DNA from: Lampris incognitus
Lineage: Eukaryota > Chordata > Actinopteri > Lampriformes > Lampridae
Assembly: GCF_029633865.1 (NCBI RefSeq)
Contig: NC_079215.1
Span: forward strand, 49,955,843-50,019,842
DNA length: 64,000 bases
Direction of reading: 5' to 3'
The translations under genes and the position numbers were made by a program. The notes beneath the pieces are model-generated. The model was not told where the DNA came from. It worked only from the letters and a program-made list of their open reading frames with translations, and ran no database searches. Numbering within the stretch: position 1 is the first letter of the stretch; each line of letters opens with the position of its first letter. Shown one piece after another: positions 51,601-61,507 of the stretch.

Positions 51601-54600
51601 CATCTTGTAAACCTTCCCTTTAACTCTTGCTGGTACCCTTCTATCACAAATCACTCCTGTCACTCTTCTCCACCCACTTCACCCTGCCTGCACTCTCTTC
51701 TTCACTTCTCTTCTGCACTCCAGTTGACCCCAAGTATTTAAACTCATCCATCTTCGTCACCTCTACTCCTTGCATCCTCACCATTCTGCTGTCATGCTTC
51801 TCATTCACACATATGTATTCTGTCTTGCTCCTACTGACTTTCATTACTCTTCTCTCCAGTGCATACCTCCACCTCTCCAGGCTCTCCTCAACCTGCTCCC
51901 TACTCTCGCTACAGATCACAATGTCATCCGCAAACATCATAGTCCATGGAGACTCCTGCCTGATCTCATCCGTCAACCTGTCCATCAGCGTTGCAAACAA
52001 GAAAGGGTTCAGAGCTGATCCTTGATGTAATCCCACCTCCACTTTGAATCCATCTGTCATTCCAACTGCACACCTCACCACTGTCACACTGCCCTCATAC
52101 ATATCCTGCACCACTCCTACAATCTTCTCTGCCACACCTGACTTCTTCATACAATACCACACCTCCTCTGTCGGCACCCTGTCATATGTTTTCTCTAAAT
52201 TCACAAAGACATAATGTAACTCCTTCTGGCCTTCTCTATACTTCTCTGTCAATATTCTCAAAGCAAACATCGCATCTGTAGTGCTCTTTTGTGGCATGAA
52301 ACCATACTGCTGCTCGCTAATCATCACCTCTCCTCTTAACCTAGATTCCACAGCTCTTGCCAATATCTTCATGCTGTGGCTGATCAAGTTTATACCTCTG
52401 AAGTTACTACAGCTCTGCACATCACCCTTTTTCTTGAAAATTGGTACCAGTATGCTTCTTCTCCACTCTTAAGGCATCCTGTCACTTTGCAAGGTTGTGT
52501 TAAGCAATCTAGTTAAAAACTCCACTGCCATCTCTCCTAAACACCTCCATGCCTCCACAGATATGTCATCTAGACCAGTGTTTCTCAACCGGGGGTCCGC
52601 GGACCCCTAGTGGTCCGTAGTGTAATTGCAAGGGGTCTGTGAAAATAAAATATCTTTAAAAAAAAAGATCCTATGACATTTATAGAAATAGGATTATTTT
52701 ACTCAAATGTGACTGAAAAGTCCTGTTACCCTTTATCTACCTAAACTATAAAGGGTAACAGGACTTTTTTCTCTAATTACATCTGTTTCACAAGTGTAAT
52801 TTATTGTATTTCAATAAGAGATCTCGCTCCCATTTGCATTGTTAAAAGTTACTGCATAAAAATTCTGTTGTTACATATATCTGAAAGTTACTGAATACAT
52901 ATTCTGTTTTGTTACATATATATGAAAGTTACTGCATAAGAATTCTGTTTTGTTAACTATATCTACACTCACCGGCCACTTTATTAGGCATACCTGTCCA
53001 ACTGCTTGTTAACGCAAATTTTTAATCAGCCAATCACATGGCAGCAACTCAATGCATTTAGGCATGTAGACATGGTCAAGACGATCTGCTGCAGTTCAAA
53101 CCGAGCATCAGAATGGGGAAGAAAGGTGATTTAAGTGACTTTGAACGTGGCATGGTTGTTGGTGCCAGACGAGCTGGTCTGAGTATTTCAGAAACTGCTG
53201 ATCTACTGGAATTTTCACGCACAACCATCTCTAGGGTTTACAGAGAATGGTCCGAAAAAGAGAAAATATCCAGTGAGCAGCAGTTCTGTGGGCGAAAATG
53301 CCTTGTTGATGCCAGAGGTCAGGGGAGAATGGCCAGACTGGTTCGAGCTGATAGAAAGGCAACAGTAACTCAAATAACCACTCATTACAACCGAGGTATG
53401 CAGAAGAGCATCTCTGAACGCACAACACGTCGAACCTTGAGGCAGATGGGCTACAGCAGCAGAAGACCACACCGGGTGCCACTCCTGTCAGCTAAGAACA
53501 GGAAACTGAGGCTACAATTTGCACAGGCTCACCAAAATTGGACAATAGAAGATTGGAAAAACGTTGCCTGGTCTGATGAGTCTCGATTTCTGCTGCGACA
53601 TTCGGATGGTAGGGTCAGAATTTGGTGTCAACAACATGAAAGCATGGATCCATCCTGCCTTGTATCAACGGTTCAGGCTGGTGGTGGTGGTGTAATGGTG
53701 TGGGGGATATTTTCTTGGCACACTTTGGGCCCCTTAGTACCAATTGAGCATCGTGTCAACGCCACAGCCTACCTGAGTATTGTTGCTGACCATGTCCATC
53801 CCTTTATGACCACAGTGTTCCCATCTTCTGATGGTTACTTCCAGCAGGATAATGCGCCATGTCATAAAGCTCAAATCATCTCAGACTGGTTTCTTGAACA
53901 TGACAATGAGTTCACTGTACTCAAATGGCCTCCACAGTCACCAGATCTCAATCCAATAGAGCACCTTTGGGATGTGGTGGACCGGGAGATTCGCATCATG
54001 GATGTGCAGCCGACAAATCTGCAGCAACTGCGTGATGCTATCATGTCAATATGGACCAAACTCTCTGAGGAATGTTTCCAGTACCTTGTTGAATCTATGC
54101 CATGAAGGATTAAGGCAGTTCTGAAGGCAAAAGGGGGTCCAACCCGGTACTAGCAAGGTGTACCTAATAAAGTGGCCAGTGAGTGTAAGTTACAACTGAA
54201 AGCTCTTATTTTTGCCCCAAAGAGTGAATAAATGCTATAATGCAATTTAAAATGCAGTTTCTACTGTTTCTATCAAATTGCAACCCCCCTTCCCCAAGAT
54301 CAGGTGGAGGGGTCCTCAGGGTAGATCAAAAATACGCAGGGGGTCCAGGACTCCAAAAAGGTTGAGAACCACTGATCTAGACCAACTGCTTTCATCCTCT
54401 TCATAGCTGCCCTCACTTCCTCCTTGCTAATCCGCTGCACTTCCTGATTCACTATCCCCACCTCATCCAACCTTCTCTCTCTCTCGTTTTCTTCATTCGT
54501 CAGCCCCTCAAAGTACTTCTTACACCTTTTCAACACACTCTCCTTGCTTGTCAGCACATTTTCATCTCAATCCTTCATCGCCCTAACCTACTGCACATCC

Positions 54601-57600
54601 TCCCCAGTTTGGTCCCTCTGTCTAGCCAATTGGTATAAGTCCTCTTCTCCTTCCTTAGTGTCCCACCTCTCATACAACTCGCCATGTGCCTTTTCCTCTT
54701 CTTGATCTCCAAAGCTATCCTACAGACCACCATCCGATGCTGCCTAGCTACGTTCTCCCCTGTCACCACCTTGCAGTCTCCAATCCCTTTCAGATCGCAC
54801 CTCCTGCATAAGATATAGTCCACCCGTGTGCGCTCTCCTCCACTCTTATTCTTATACCCTATATTCCTCCCTCTTCTTGAAATGTGTATTCACCACAGCC
54901 ATTTCCATCCCTTTTTGCAAAATCCACCACCATCTGTCCCTCCACATTCCTCTCCTTGGCATCATACCTGCCCATCACCGCTGTTCCCTTCACCAACATA
55001 CCCATTGAAGTCTGCTCCAATTGCCACTCTCTCCTTCTTGTGTACACTCTCCACCACTTCATCCGACTCACTCCAGAATTCCTCTTTCTCTTCCATCTCA
55101 CACCCAACTTACGGGGCATATGTGCTGATAACATTCATCAAACCTTCGATTTCTAGCTTCATATATATCACTCTGTCCAACACTCTCTTCACCTCCAACA
55201 CACTCTTGACATACTCTTCCCCAGAATTACCCCTACTCCATTTCTCCTCCATTCTGCACCACAGTAAAAGAGTTTGAACCCACCTCCGATCCGCCTGGCC
55301 TTATTTGCACACACAGTATATCTACCTTCCTTCTCTCCATCATATCAGCCAGCTCTCTCCCTTTACCAGTCATAGTGCCAACATTCGAAGTTCCGACTCT
55401 CACCTCCACACTCCTACCCTTCCTCACCTCCACACTCCTACCCTTCTTCCTCTTCCGCTGCCTCAGGACATGCCTTCCCCCTCTCCTTCCCCTTCGCCCA
55501 ACAGTACCATAGTTTCCACCGGCACCCTGCTGGCCAACAGTACTGGTAGCGGTCATTAGTAACCCGGGCCTCAACCGATCTGATATGGAAATCGGATTTG
55601 TGAGCCGCATATTTGATTTGGCAAAAGTTTTACACCGGATGCCCTTCCTGATGCAACCCTCCCCATTTATCCAGGCTCGGGACCAGCACTAAGAATGCAC
55701 TGACTTGTGCATCCTCGGTAGTTGGGTTAGCTTTCTTAAACTTACATATATCACATATACATATGATATATTACATATATCAATCACAAAAAAGTTTTTT
55801 AAGACACTTAAAAATGATAAACCACATGATAAAGTGTTCAGCAGCAAAGAAATACAAAGAATTACAATAATTATATCAAGTTGTACCTGAAATATTCTTA
55901 TAACATTGTATTCTGAGCTTTATCGAAGCTTACCGCACTGAAGTAGACCAAGCTGGGGCATCCGGGTAGCGTAGCAGTCTATTCCGTTGTCTACCAACAT
56001 GGGTCTCGCTGGTTCAAATCCTCATGTTACCTCCAGCTTGGTCAGGCGTCCCTACAGAAACAATTGGCCGTGTCTGTGGGTGAGAAGCTGGATGTGGGTA
56101 TGTGTCCTGGTCGCTGCACTAGCGCCCCCTCTGGTTGGTTGGGGCGTGTGTTCAGGGGCGAGGGGGAACTGGGGGGAATAGCGTGATCCTCCCATGTGCT
56201 ACATCCCCCTGGCAAAACTCCTCACTGTCAGGTGATTAGAAGCGGCTGGTGCCTCCACATGTATCGGAGGAGGCATGTGGTAGTCTGCAGCCCTCCCTGG
56301 ATCGGCAGAGGAGGTGGAGCAGGGACCGGGATGGCTCAGAAGATTGGGGTAATTGGCCAAGTACAGCTGAGGAGAAAAACAGGGAAAAATCCAAAAGAAG
56401 TAGTAGACCAAGCTGTCACTTTGTGCACAAACAACAACCTTCTGCTTAATACAGCCAAAACCCAAGAACTCATTACTGACTTCCGATGCATGCCAAGTCC
56501 CAAAACACCCATACAAATGAATGGAGACCCTATTAACACCATCGACTCTTTTAAATTCCTTGGAACATACATCAGCAATAACCTGAAGTGGAAAATGAAC
56601 ACTGAACACATCATTGCAAAAGCTCAACAACGACTTTACTTTCTTAGGCAGCTTAAAAAATACTGGATCAAACATCAACTGGTCGTTCTGTTTTACTCAG
56701 CCATTATCGAGTCCACCATAACATCTTCCATTACAGTATGGTACGGTGGCATGGACAGTCAAACATGGAAAAAACTGCAGCTGATTGTCAAACAAGGCAT
56801 CCAAAATCATAGGCAACCCACTCCCCCCTTGAATCTGTACATACTCACCGGACTGTAAAGCGAGCAAAGAAGATCATTTCCAACCCCTCACATCCTGCTC
56901 ATCACCTCTTCCAGCTCCTTCCCTCAGGGAGGTGCTACAGGTCACTGTCCACTAAGACTAAACGCTTCACAAACAGTTTTTTTCCCCCTAGCCATCCAAA
57001 CTGAATTCCTTCACTGCAAAAAATGAAATCTTATCAAGTGAAAATATCTTGTATTAGGTACAATAAGTCCAATATTGAGTAGAATTATCTTGAATTATCT
57101 TATTCCACTGGCAGATCATTTTGCTTATTTCAAGTTTTTTTTTCTTGATTTTGGTCAGTTTAATCTTGTTTTAAATGAATGTTAATCTTTTTTTCTTAAA
57201 ACAAGACCAAAATCAGGAAGAAAAAAACTTGAAATAAGCAAAATTATCTGCCCGTGGAATAACATAATTCAAAATAATTCTACTCAATATTGGACTTACT
57301 GTACCAAATACAAGATATTTTCACTTGTTAAGAATTAATTTTTTGCAGTGTCCCTATAGTCCCCTCCTCACGCACCATTGGCATGCATACTACAATTCAC
57401 CTTAATTGTTGTGCATGATATGTTTGTTTCTGCTATTGTGTAACTATTGTTCGTGATAATATGTGGAGTGTCTGCTGTTGTCCATGTATGTATTGTGCTG
57501 CAAAGTTTAACGTATACTGAAAACAAATTCCACCGGCCTTGGTCGTGTGGCTAATAAAACGATCTACTCATCTACAACTCTATCATAAAACCCCACTCCC

Positions 57601-58568
57601 CGGGTTTAGATCTGGTTTGTTCTCTTCACTGATGCTGTTTTACTTGTAGAAAGAAGTGCCCCAAGTGATGAGGCAGGGGATGGAAGGGATGCTCCAGTTT
57701 GAAAAAAAGAAAGAGGAAAGAAAGGAGAGAGTGTACACTTACGAGAAGGCAGTTGAGAGGTAAGGTGGCACTTTAGTCAATGGCCTTTGTGGACTGTTCA
57801 GCATAGTTAACTATTTATTTTGAAGACATGATGAGCTACTGACTGAAGAGTTTTTTTTTCCCCTTCTCCTTTCAGGTTGTTGGCTGCAAACCCCACTCTG
57901 TCTGAACTGTCCGTGCACAACCTCTTAGAACGAGGTCTCGCTCAGGTTGAAGGAGGTACATCTTCATTTGCCTTTCAGTTTTTGCTGATCTCACTTTGTC
58001 TTCTAAAAAAACAAAACAAAAAACTGCAGCGATCATCAAAGTACACTCTGTGTAAGAAATAACTTTATTATTCTATATTTTCCTTCATTTAAAGGGGTTG
58101 TGTTCAGCCGAGACTTTCGAATCAATCTAGTAAGCTATTGCCCCCTTTCCACACACACACACTTACCTCCAATACCCCATCTGTTATGCTGCTATTACTC
58201 AGTAGAAAGTACTCTATGCTCTATTGTCAGTTCTTTGGCTGCATCTTCATTGGTTTATTTGTGTATTACATTCAGAAAAACATTGTCCGCATTAGTATGG
58301 AGCAGAGTCTGGAGTTCCAGTCGAGGATACAAGCCCACGTACTTGTTGTTCTGTAAGGCTCTCCTCTCTTGTTGTGCTAGTCTACACCAGTAAACACAAA
58401 ACTTTGACGTGCTACCTCATACCATACTAAGTGTTTTTCATCATTTCTGTTTTCCAGAGCAGAAGAAGGCTTTGAGAAAATATTTGCCGAACCAGATCAG
58501 AAGAAATTTACCTCAGCACTCCTGCAGGGCTACAGGAATAGAAATGTGAGTGTGTTCCGGAGTCCATA

Positions 58569-58628
<60 letters not shown>

Positions 58629-59271
58629 AGTGAGTTTTAAAATGTATTTGTCCATAGTCACGTGTGCTTCTATCTGACTGTTTGATTTGTTGTTTTTGTT
58701 TCTTTTCATAATCCCCCATCCCTTATACATTTAAATCCCTTCAGCCTAGCCTTTCTGAGTTGCACCTGCTAGACAGACCATTGCATTGATGCCAGCAAAG
58801 CCATCTTTGCTCAAAAGTATAAGCTCGTGATCAAAAGGCAGAAGAAATATTTATAGTTGCGAACCCCAGAATTAACTTAAATACTGGCAGTCGGACAAAC
58901 TCAGTTGATGGTGGAGGAAAGGAGGAACGATGTGTGGAATTTAAAGTTTCTTTTTATGCACTCTGTCCAGCACAGCAGTTATCCATGGATGAAAACACTG
59001 AATGTTATTCGCTAAACAACCAGCGCTTGCTTCAAAGAGACCAAAGATGCCAGAATCCTAAAAATGTGTGACCATCCTGGACTTACTTCCTTTCTTTCCT
59101 TCTGTCTTACTTTCTTTCTTCCAGGGTATTGTGGTTAAAGTACCAGGTGACCATCATGTGCACCTGAACAGGCCGGAAAGGGTCGCTCCCTTTATTTCTG
59201 ACTTCTTACAGACCAGAGTCCTCTCGCAGTCACCGAGCACTGCAGAGGACACACAAACAGCCAAGTTATGA
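45695..59271 (+). CDS. serhl: Serine hydrolase-like protein (SERHL/SERHL2), 328 aa, twelve exons
   Basis: Exons 45695-45755, 45997-46134, 50089-50202, 50382-50423, 50526-50545, 50660-50734, 57650-57759, 57876-57955, 58095-58129, 58276-58352, 58458-58545 and 59125-59271. They total 987 nt with phases that close. It is an alpha/beta-hydrolase: [10 protein letters not shown] contains the HG oxyanion motif, the nucleophile elbow GHSMGG gives Ser117, and PGDHHVHL holds the likely catalytic His (about 290). Human SERHL2 has the same blocks (LCLHGWLDN, ILGHSFGG, VPGNHCVHM) and 314 residues. The substrate is unknown. The last residues are TAKL: AKL is a textbook type 1 peroxisomal targeting signal. 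An alternative start is the adjacent ATG at 45698. Introns 2 and 6 are large and full of mobile DNA. Confidence 0.94.
46619..49891 (-). mobile_element. Ty3/Gypsy LTR retrotransposon fossil (broken), minus strand
   Basis: Long terminal repeats at 46619-47012 and 49538-49891 begin TGTGG and end CTACA. They differ by very roughly 13-15 percent by eye, so this is older than the other Gypsy copy. A primer-binding-site-like TTGGTGTCAGAAATGGG lies just inside the right (5') repeat. Recognisable parts on the minus strand are a gag tail (about 49109-49507), an aspartic protease region ([17 protein letters not shown], about 48500) and a pol tail ([18 protein letters not shown], about 47250). It is broken many times and incomplete. 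A 17-bp perfect palindrome lies in the left repeat (about 46842-46883). A SINE is inserted in it. It lies in serhl intron 2, antisense. Confidence 0.8.
48047..48418 (-). mobile_element. Family A SINE (tail type 1), inside the Gypsy fossil
   Basis: On the minus strand the head GCGGCATGGTGGTGCAGTGG, then TTAGCACTG and GGTTCAAACCCC, mimics a pol III promoter. The body is the same as in 8018-8335. The 3' end reads CCCACAGGGATCAATAAGG, then an A-rich tail. Confidence 0.75.
51080..51140 (+). repeat. Short dispersed-repeat tail
   Basis: AATCAGAATCAACTTTATTG, then GGCCAAGTGTGCTTATGC and AGGAATTTGACTCC, is a very common fish repeat 3' end. Only a fragment is present. Confidence 0.45.
52966..54185 (+). 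mobile_element. DD36E Tc1-type transposon inserted in the hAT element
   Basis: Ends CACTCACCGGCCACTTTATT and the complement ending at 54185 are flanked by TA (52964-52965 and 54186-54187). Length 1220 bp with one long transposase frame. The same family left the deleted copy at 29713-30642. Confidence 0.93.
53113..54105 (+). CDS. Tc1-type transposase (DD36E), 330 aa, ends early
   Basis: [20 protein letters not shown] begins the first helix-turn-helix ([20 protein letters not shown]). The second is at about residues 75-115. The catalytic core has [18 protein letters not shown] and LNPIEHLW. I count 36 residues between the second Asp and the Glu, which places it in the DD36E group rather than classic DD34E Tc1. 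All three catalytic residues are present. The frame stops at MP-TGA (54103-54105). The same frame continues beyond with [15 protein letters not shown] and then TAG, so a single CGA-to-TGA change appears to remove the last 16 residues. These lie outside the catalytic core, and the effect on function is unknown. Confidence 0.9.
   Translation: MGKKGDLSDFERGMVVGARRAGLSISETADLLEFSRTTISRVYREWSEKEKISSEQQFCGRKCLVDARGQGRMARLVRADRKATVTQITTHYNRGMQKSISERTTRRTLRQMGYSSRRPHRVPLLSAKNRKLRLQFAQAHQNWTIEDWKNVAWSDESRFLLRHSDGRVRIWCQQHESMDPSCLVSTVQAGGGGVMVWGIFSWHTLGPLVPIEHRVNATAYLSIVADHVHPFMTTVFPSSDGYFQQDNAPCHKAQIISDWFLEHDNEFTVLKWPPQSPDLNPIEHLWDVVDREIRIMDVQPTNLQQLRDAIMSIWTKLSEECFQYLVESMP
55956..56401 (+). mobile_element. 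Family B SINE, long copy, inside the LINE
   Basis: Head GGGCATCCGGGTAGCGTAGC with a B-box-like GGTTCAAATCC; tail AATTGGCCAAGTACAGCTGA and A-rich. The 14-bp target duplication AGTAGACCAAGCTG lies at 55942-55955 and 56402-56415. The LINE reading frame resumes after it. Confidence 0.88.
57012..57350. mobile_element. Palindromic MITE with CACTGCAAAAA ends
   Basis: It starts CACTGCAAAAAATGA and ends ATTTTTTGCAGTG. Long imperfect arms of about 150 bp mirror each other (TCAAGTGAAAATATCTTGTA against TACAAGATATTTTCACTTG). The termini suggest a hAT-related MITE. A clear 8-bp duplication is not visible. Confidence 0.7.
58571..58627. repeat. (GT)n microsatellite in serhl intron 11
   Basis: About 56 bp of pure GT, starting 25 bp after the exon 11 donor. 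Confidence 0.95.
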
Positions 59272-60290
59272 TGAGCGCGCACATCCATCACCTCCATTTT
59301 ACCAGCAAACTCTGCAACACAAATTCAAATGATCCTCGTCATCATCCTGTGGCCTCTGAGTAGACAGCAACAGTGTTTAGTTTATGCTGCCAAAATATTT
59401 ATAGCATTTTATTTATCTAGCATACTAGCAATACTAAAAACAAATGGGACTTTCCTTCAAAGCTGCTTGAATAGAATCCTATCTTATTAGGTAAATATTA
59501 TCTGAGTTCAGTGGGATGATTACATTGTTAATTGCACAAATGGTGATATGAAGTGATGCACTGCTGATTTTGATAACTAAAAGTGTTATGGGCATTTTTT
59601 TAATGAGTTTATTTGTACAGTAATACAGTGTGTATACACTCACCAGAACTGCTGTCTGGCAGCCACTCCTGTCATTAGCCAGGTGTTTAATGTAAATATA
59701 GCTGGAATGTTAAATGATTAAAAATATTTCAGCAGAGTATTGTGTTGGTGCTTTGACTGACAGCGGTGCCGTGGGCAGAATCCACCACACTTCCTAGCAG
59801 GTCACCCTGAATGATACTAGCAGAACTTGAAACTGCCTGCGGGCATCTGGATACTGTGTGAACAAACAAAGGTGGAGGGAGGAGGAAGGAATGAGTGGCT
59901 GTGAGACAGACAAGCAGCAAAATAGGCTGGGGCGGTAGACGAAAAGTAAAAGTAACATGGAGTGGAAGTAAGGTAATTTAAGTATAGTCATTTTTTTATT
60001 CACTGTTAACCTTCTGTGCATGGCGTCAATAGAGGAGAGTAATTCTAAGATAAAACTAAACTCGACTTTTAAAAATGCATTTTGATTGAAGGCAAAAACA
60101 CAAACTGGCACCAAAAAAAAAAGCCTTTTTTTCCTCTTTCTTTCTCATCCATTCATTCCAGCCCATCGATCGGTCTACTGCACCGATATGATGGGTTACA
60201 CCTATTAATGTGCAGCAGCAGACGTGAATGGGACAAAACAAATATAACACAAAAAATGTGATTCTTGAAGGCATTATTAATAAAGGATTA
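59272..60290 (+). other. serhl 3' UTR and downstream
   Basis: A possible poly(A) signal ATTAAA lies at 59717-59722, followed by a GT-rich stretch. No other gene or repeat was recognised to 60290. Confidence 0.4.
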
Positions 60291-61482
60291 CATGTCTTCT
60301 GGTGTGGGGAGATGGCGGCGAAAAGTCAAGTTTGCAGTGGCCTAACCCAGTACCGGTGTGGGAAGATGGCGGCGCGAATTCACATTTGCAGCGGCCTCAC
60401 CCAGTACCGTCCATGCAGTGTCTTTGTCCATGTTTGCGTCTAAGTTTGTCTTCGTTTGATGGCTGGGAGAGCTGGCGCTGGATCAGCTGGGAGAGCCTGG
60501 TCTGCTGTGTCCTGTGGGCCCAGGGACCATGGCCCTGCCTGGAGCTGTGGGTGGTCTGACAGGCTAAGCTAACTGCTAGCCCATGCAGATTGGCAGTTCC
60601 GATAACACTGAGGGCGGTCTGGCGGCGGCCTCGTCTAGCCTTAATTATGTTTTTAGTGTCGTCATGTAGAGTACGGGGAGGTGTTTCGAAGGTGTCTGGC
60701 TGGGAGAGCTAGTGTTGGATTGGCTGAGGGAGCTTGGTCTGCTGCGTCCTGTAGGCCCAAGGACCACAGCCCTGACCGGAACTGCGCCCAAAGAGGAAAC
60801 ACCGAGGGTGGTCCGACAGGACGCATTAGCAGTGCATGCTAAGCTAACTGCTAGCCCATGCAGATCGGCAGTTCCGACAGTCATCCTGGCTGGCATTCGT
60901 TCTCCTGGACAGGGATTTTTTTTTTGTGTTATATGTGTTCTTGTGGTTCTTGTAGTTTTTTGATATGTGTTTTTGTCTTTGTGTTGCAAAGCTGTGGGCT
61001 GGGGGAAATAATGTTTCGTTTCATTTCATGTGCGCAAGTGCATGAAATGGCGGCACGGTGGCGCATTGGTTAGCGCGGTCGCCTCACAGCAAGAAGGTCC
61101 TGGGTTTGAGCCCCGGGGTAGACCCACCAAGTCGTCCTCTGTGTGGAGTTTTCATGTTCTCCCCATGTCTGCGTGGGTTTCCTCCGGGGGCTCCGGTTTC
61201 CTCCCACAGTCCAAAGACATGTAAATTCAGGTGAATCGGCCATACTAAATTGTCCATAGGTATGAATGGGTGTGTGTGTGTGTGTGTCTCGGCCCTGTGA
61301 TGGCCTGGCGGCCTGTTCAGGGTGTCTCCCAGCCTGCCACCCAATGACTGCTGGAATAGGCTCCTGCATCTCCACGACCCTGAGAGCAGGATAAGCGGTT
61401 CAGATAATGGATGGATGGATGGATGGAAGTGCATGAAATGAAATGACAAAGTGTTTCTGATTCTGATTCTGATGTCTGATAT
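60291..61482 (+). repeat. Unclassified interspersed repeat with internal duplications
   Basis: Two copies of a unit of about 50 bp (GATGGCGGCG...TTTGCAG.GGCC...CCCAGTACCG) lie at 60309-60409. They are followed by two diverged copies of a unit of about 200 bp (TGGGAGAGCT...CTGCTAGCCCATGCAGAT) at about 60462-60610 and 60701-60880. The end, after a SINE insertion, is TTCTGATTCTGATTCTGAT, a microsatellite-like tail seen on fish non-LTR elements. No ORF of its own. Confidence 0.5.
61050..61426 (+). mobile_element. Family A SINE (tail type 2), complete with target duplication
   Basis: Head GCGGCACGGTGGCGCATTGG, TTAGCGCGG and a B-box-like GGGTTTGAGCCCC; tail GGATAAGCGG then ATGG repeats. The 14-bp duplication AAGTGCATGAAATG lies at 61036-61049 and 61427-61440. 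Confidence 0.9.
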
Positions 61483-61507
61483 AGAGTTACAAAAATGTCC
61501 TGAGTGC

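Larger units (their letters stand above)
52576..54374. mobile_element. Non-autonomous hAT element inserted in the RTE LINE
   Basis: Terminal inverted repeats CAGTGTTTCTCAACC and GGTTGAGAACCACTG are flanked by a perfect 8-bp duplication ATCTAGAC (52568-52575 and 54375-54382). Short inverted repeats and an 8-bp duplication define hAT. Without its own Tc1 insertion it is about 0.58 kb and encodes no transposase. Inside are a 21-bp inverted repeat (about 52709-52767) and a roughly 47-bp unit repeated three times (about 52844-52962). Confidence 0.92.
51140..55700 (-). mobile_element. RTE-clade LINE, near full length, split by a hAT element
   Basis: Two blocks, 51140-52575 and 54375-55700, form one LINE on the minus strand. 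The upstream block has an endonuclease-type N-terminus ([20 protein letters not shown], about 55330-55450). The downstream block has reverse transcriptase with [20 protein letters not shown], then [37 protein letters not shown] and the catalytic FADD (51644-52420). The 5' end has the RTE-like GGAAGGGCATCCGGTGTAAA. Several frame shifts and stops make it inactive. It is the parent type of the fragments at 26515 and 31138. Located in serhl intron 6, antisense. Confidence 0.85.
55880..57590 (+). mobile_element. L2/Rex1-like LINE, 3' part, carrying a SINE and a MITE
   Basis: The frame (interrupted by the SINE) reads EAYRTE, then [37 protein letters not shown] and [14 protein letters not shown]. 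This is the thumb and C-terminal end of a jockey-superfamily (L2/CR1/Rex1) reverse transcriptase. A following stretch ([12 protein letters not shown] type) is out of frame. The 3' UTR continues beyond the MITE to about 57590. 5'-truncated. It lies in serhl intron 6, sense. Confidence 0.75.

Noticed and set aside
56196-56858. A 220-residue plus-strand frame as a host gene
   Set aside because: The first part is SINE sequence and the rest is the end of an L2/Rex1-like reverse transcriptase.
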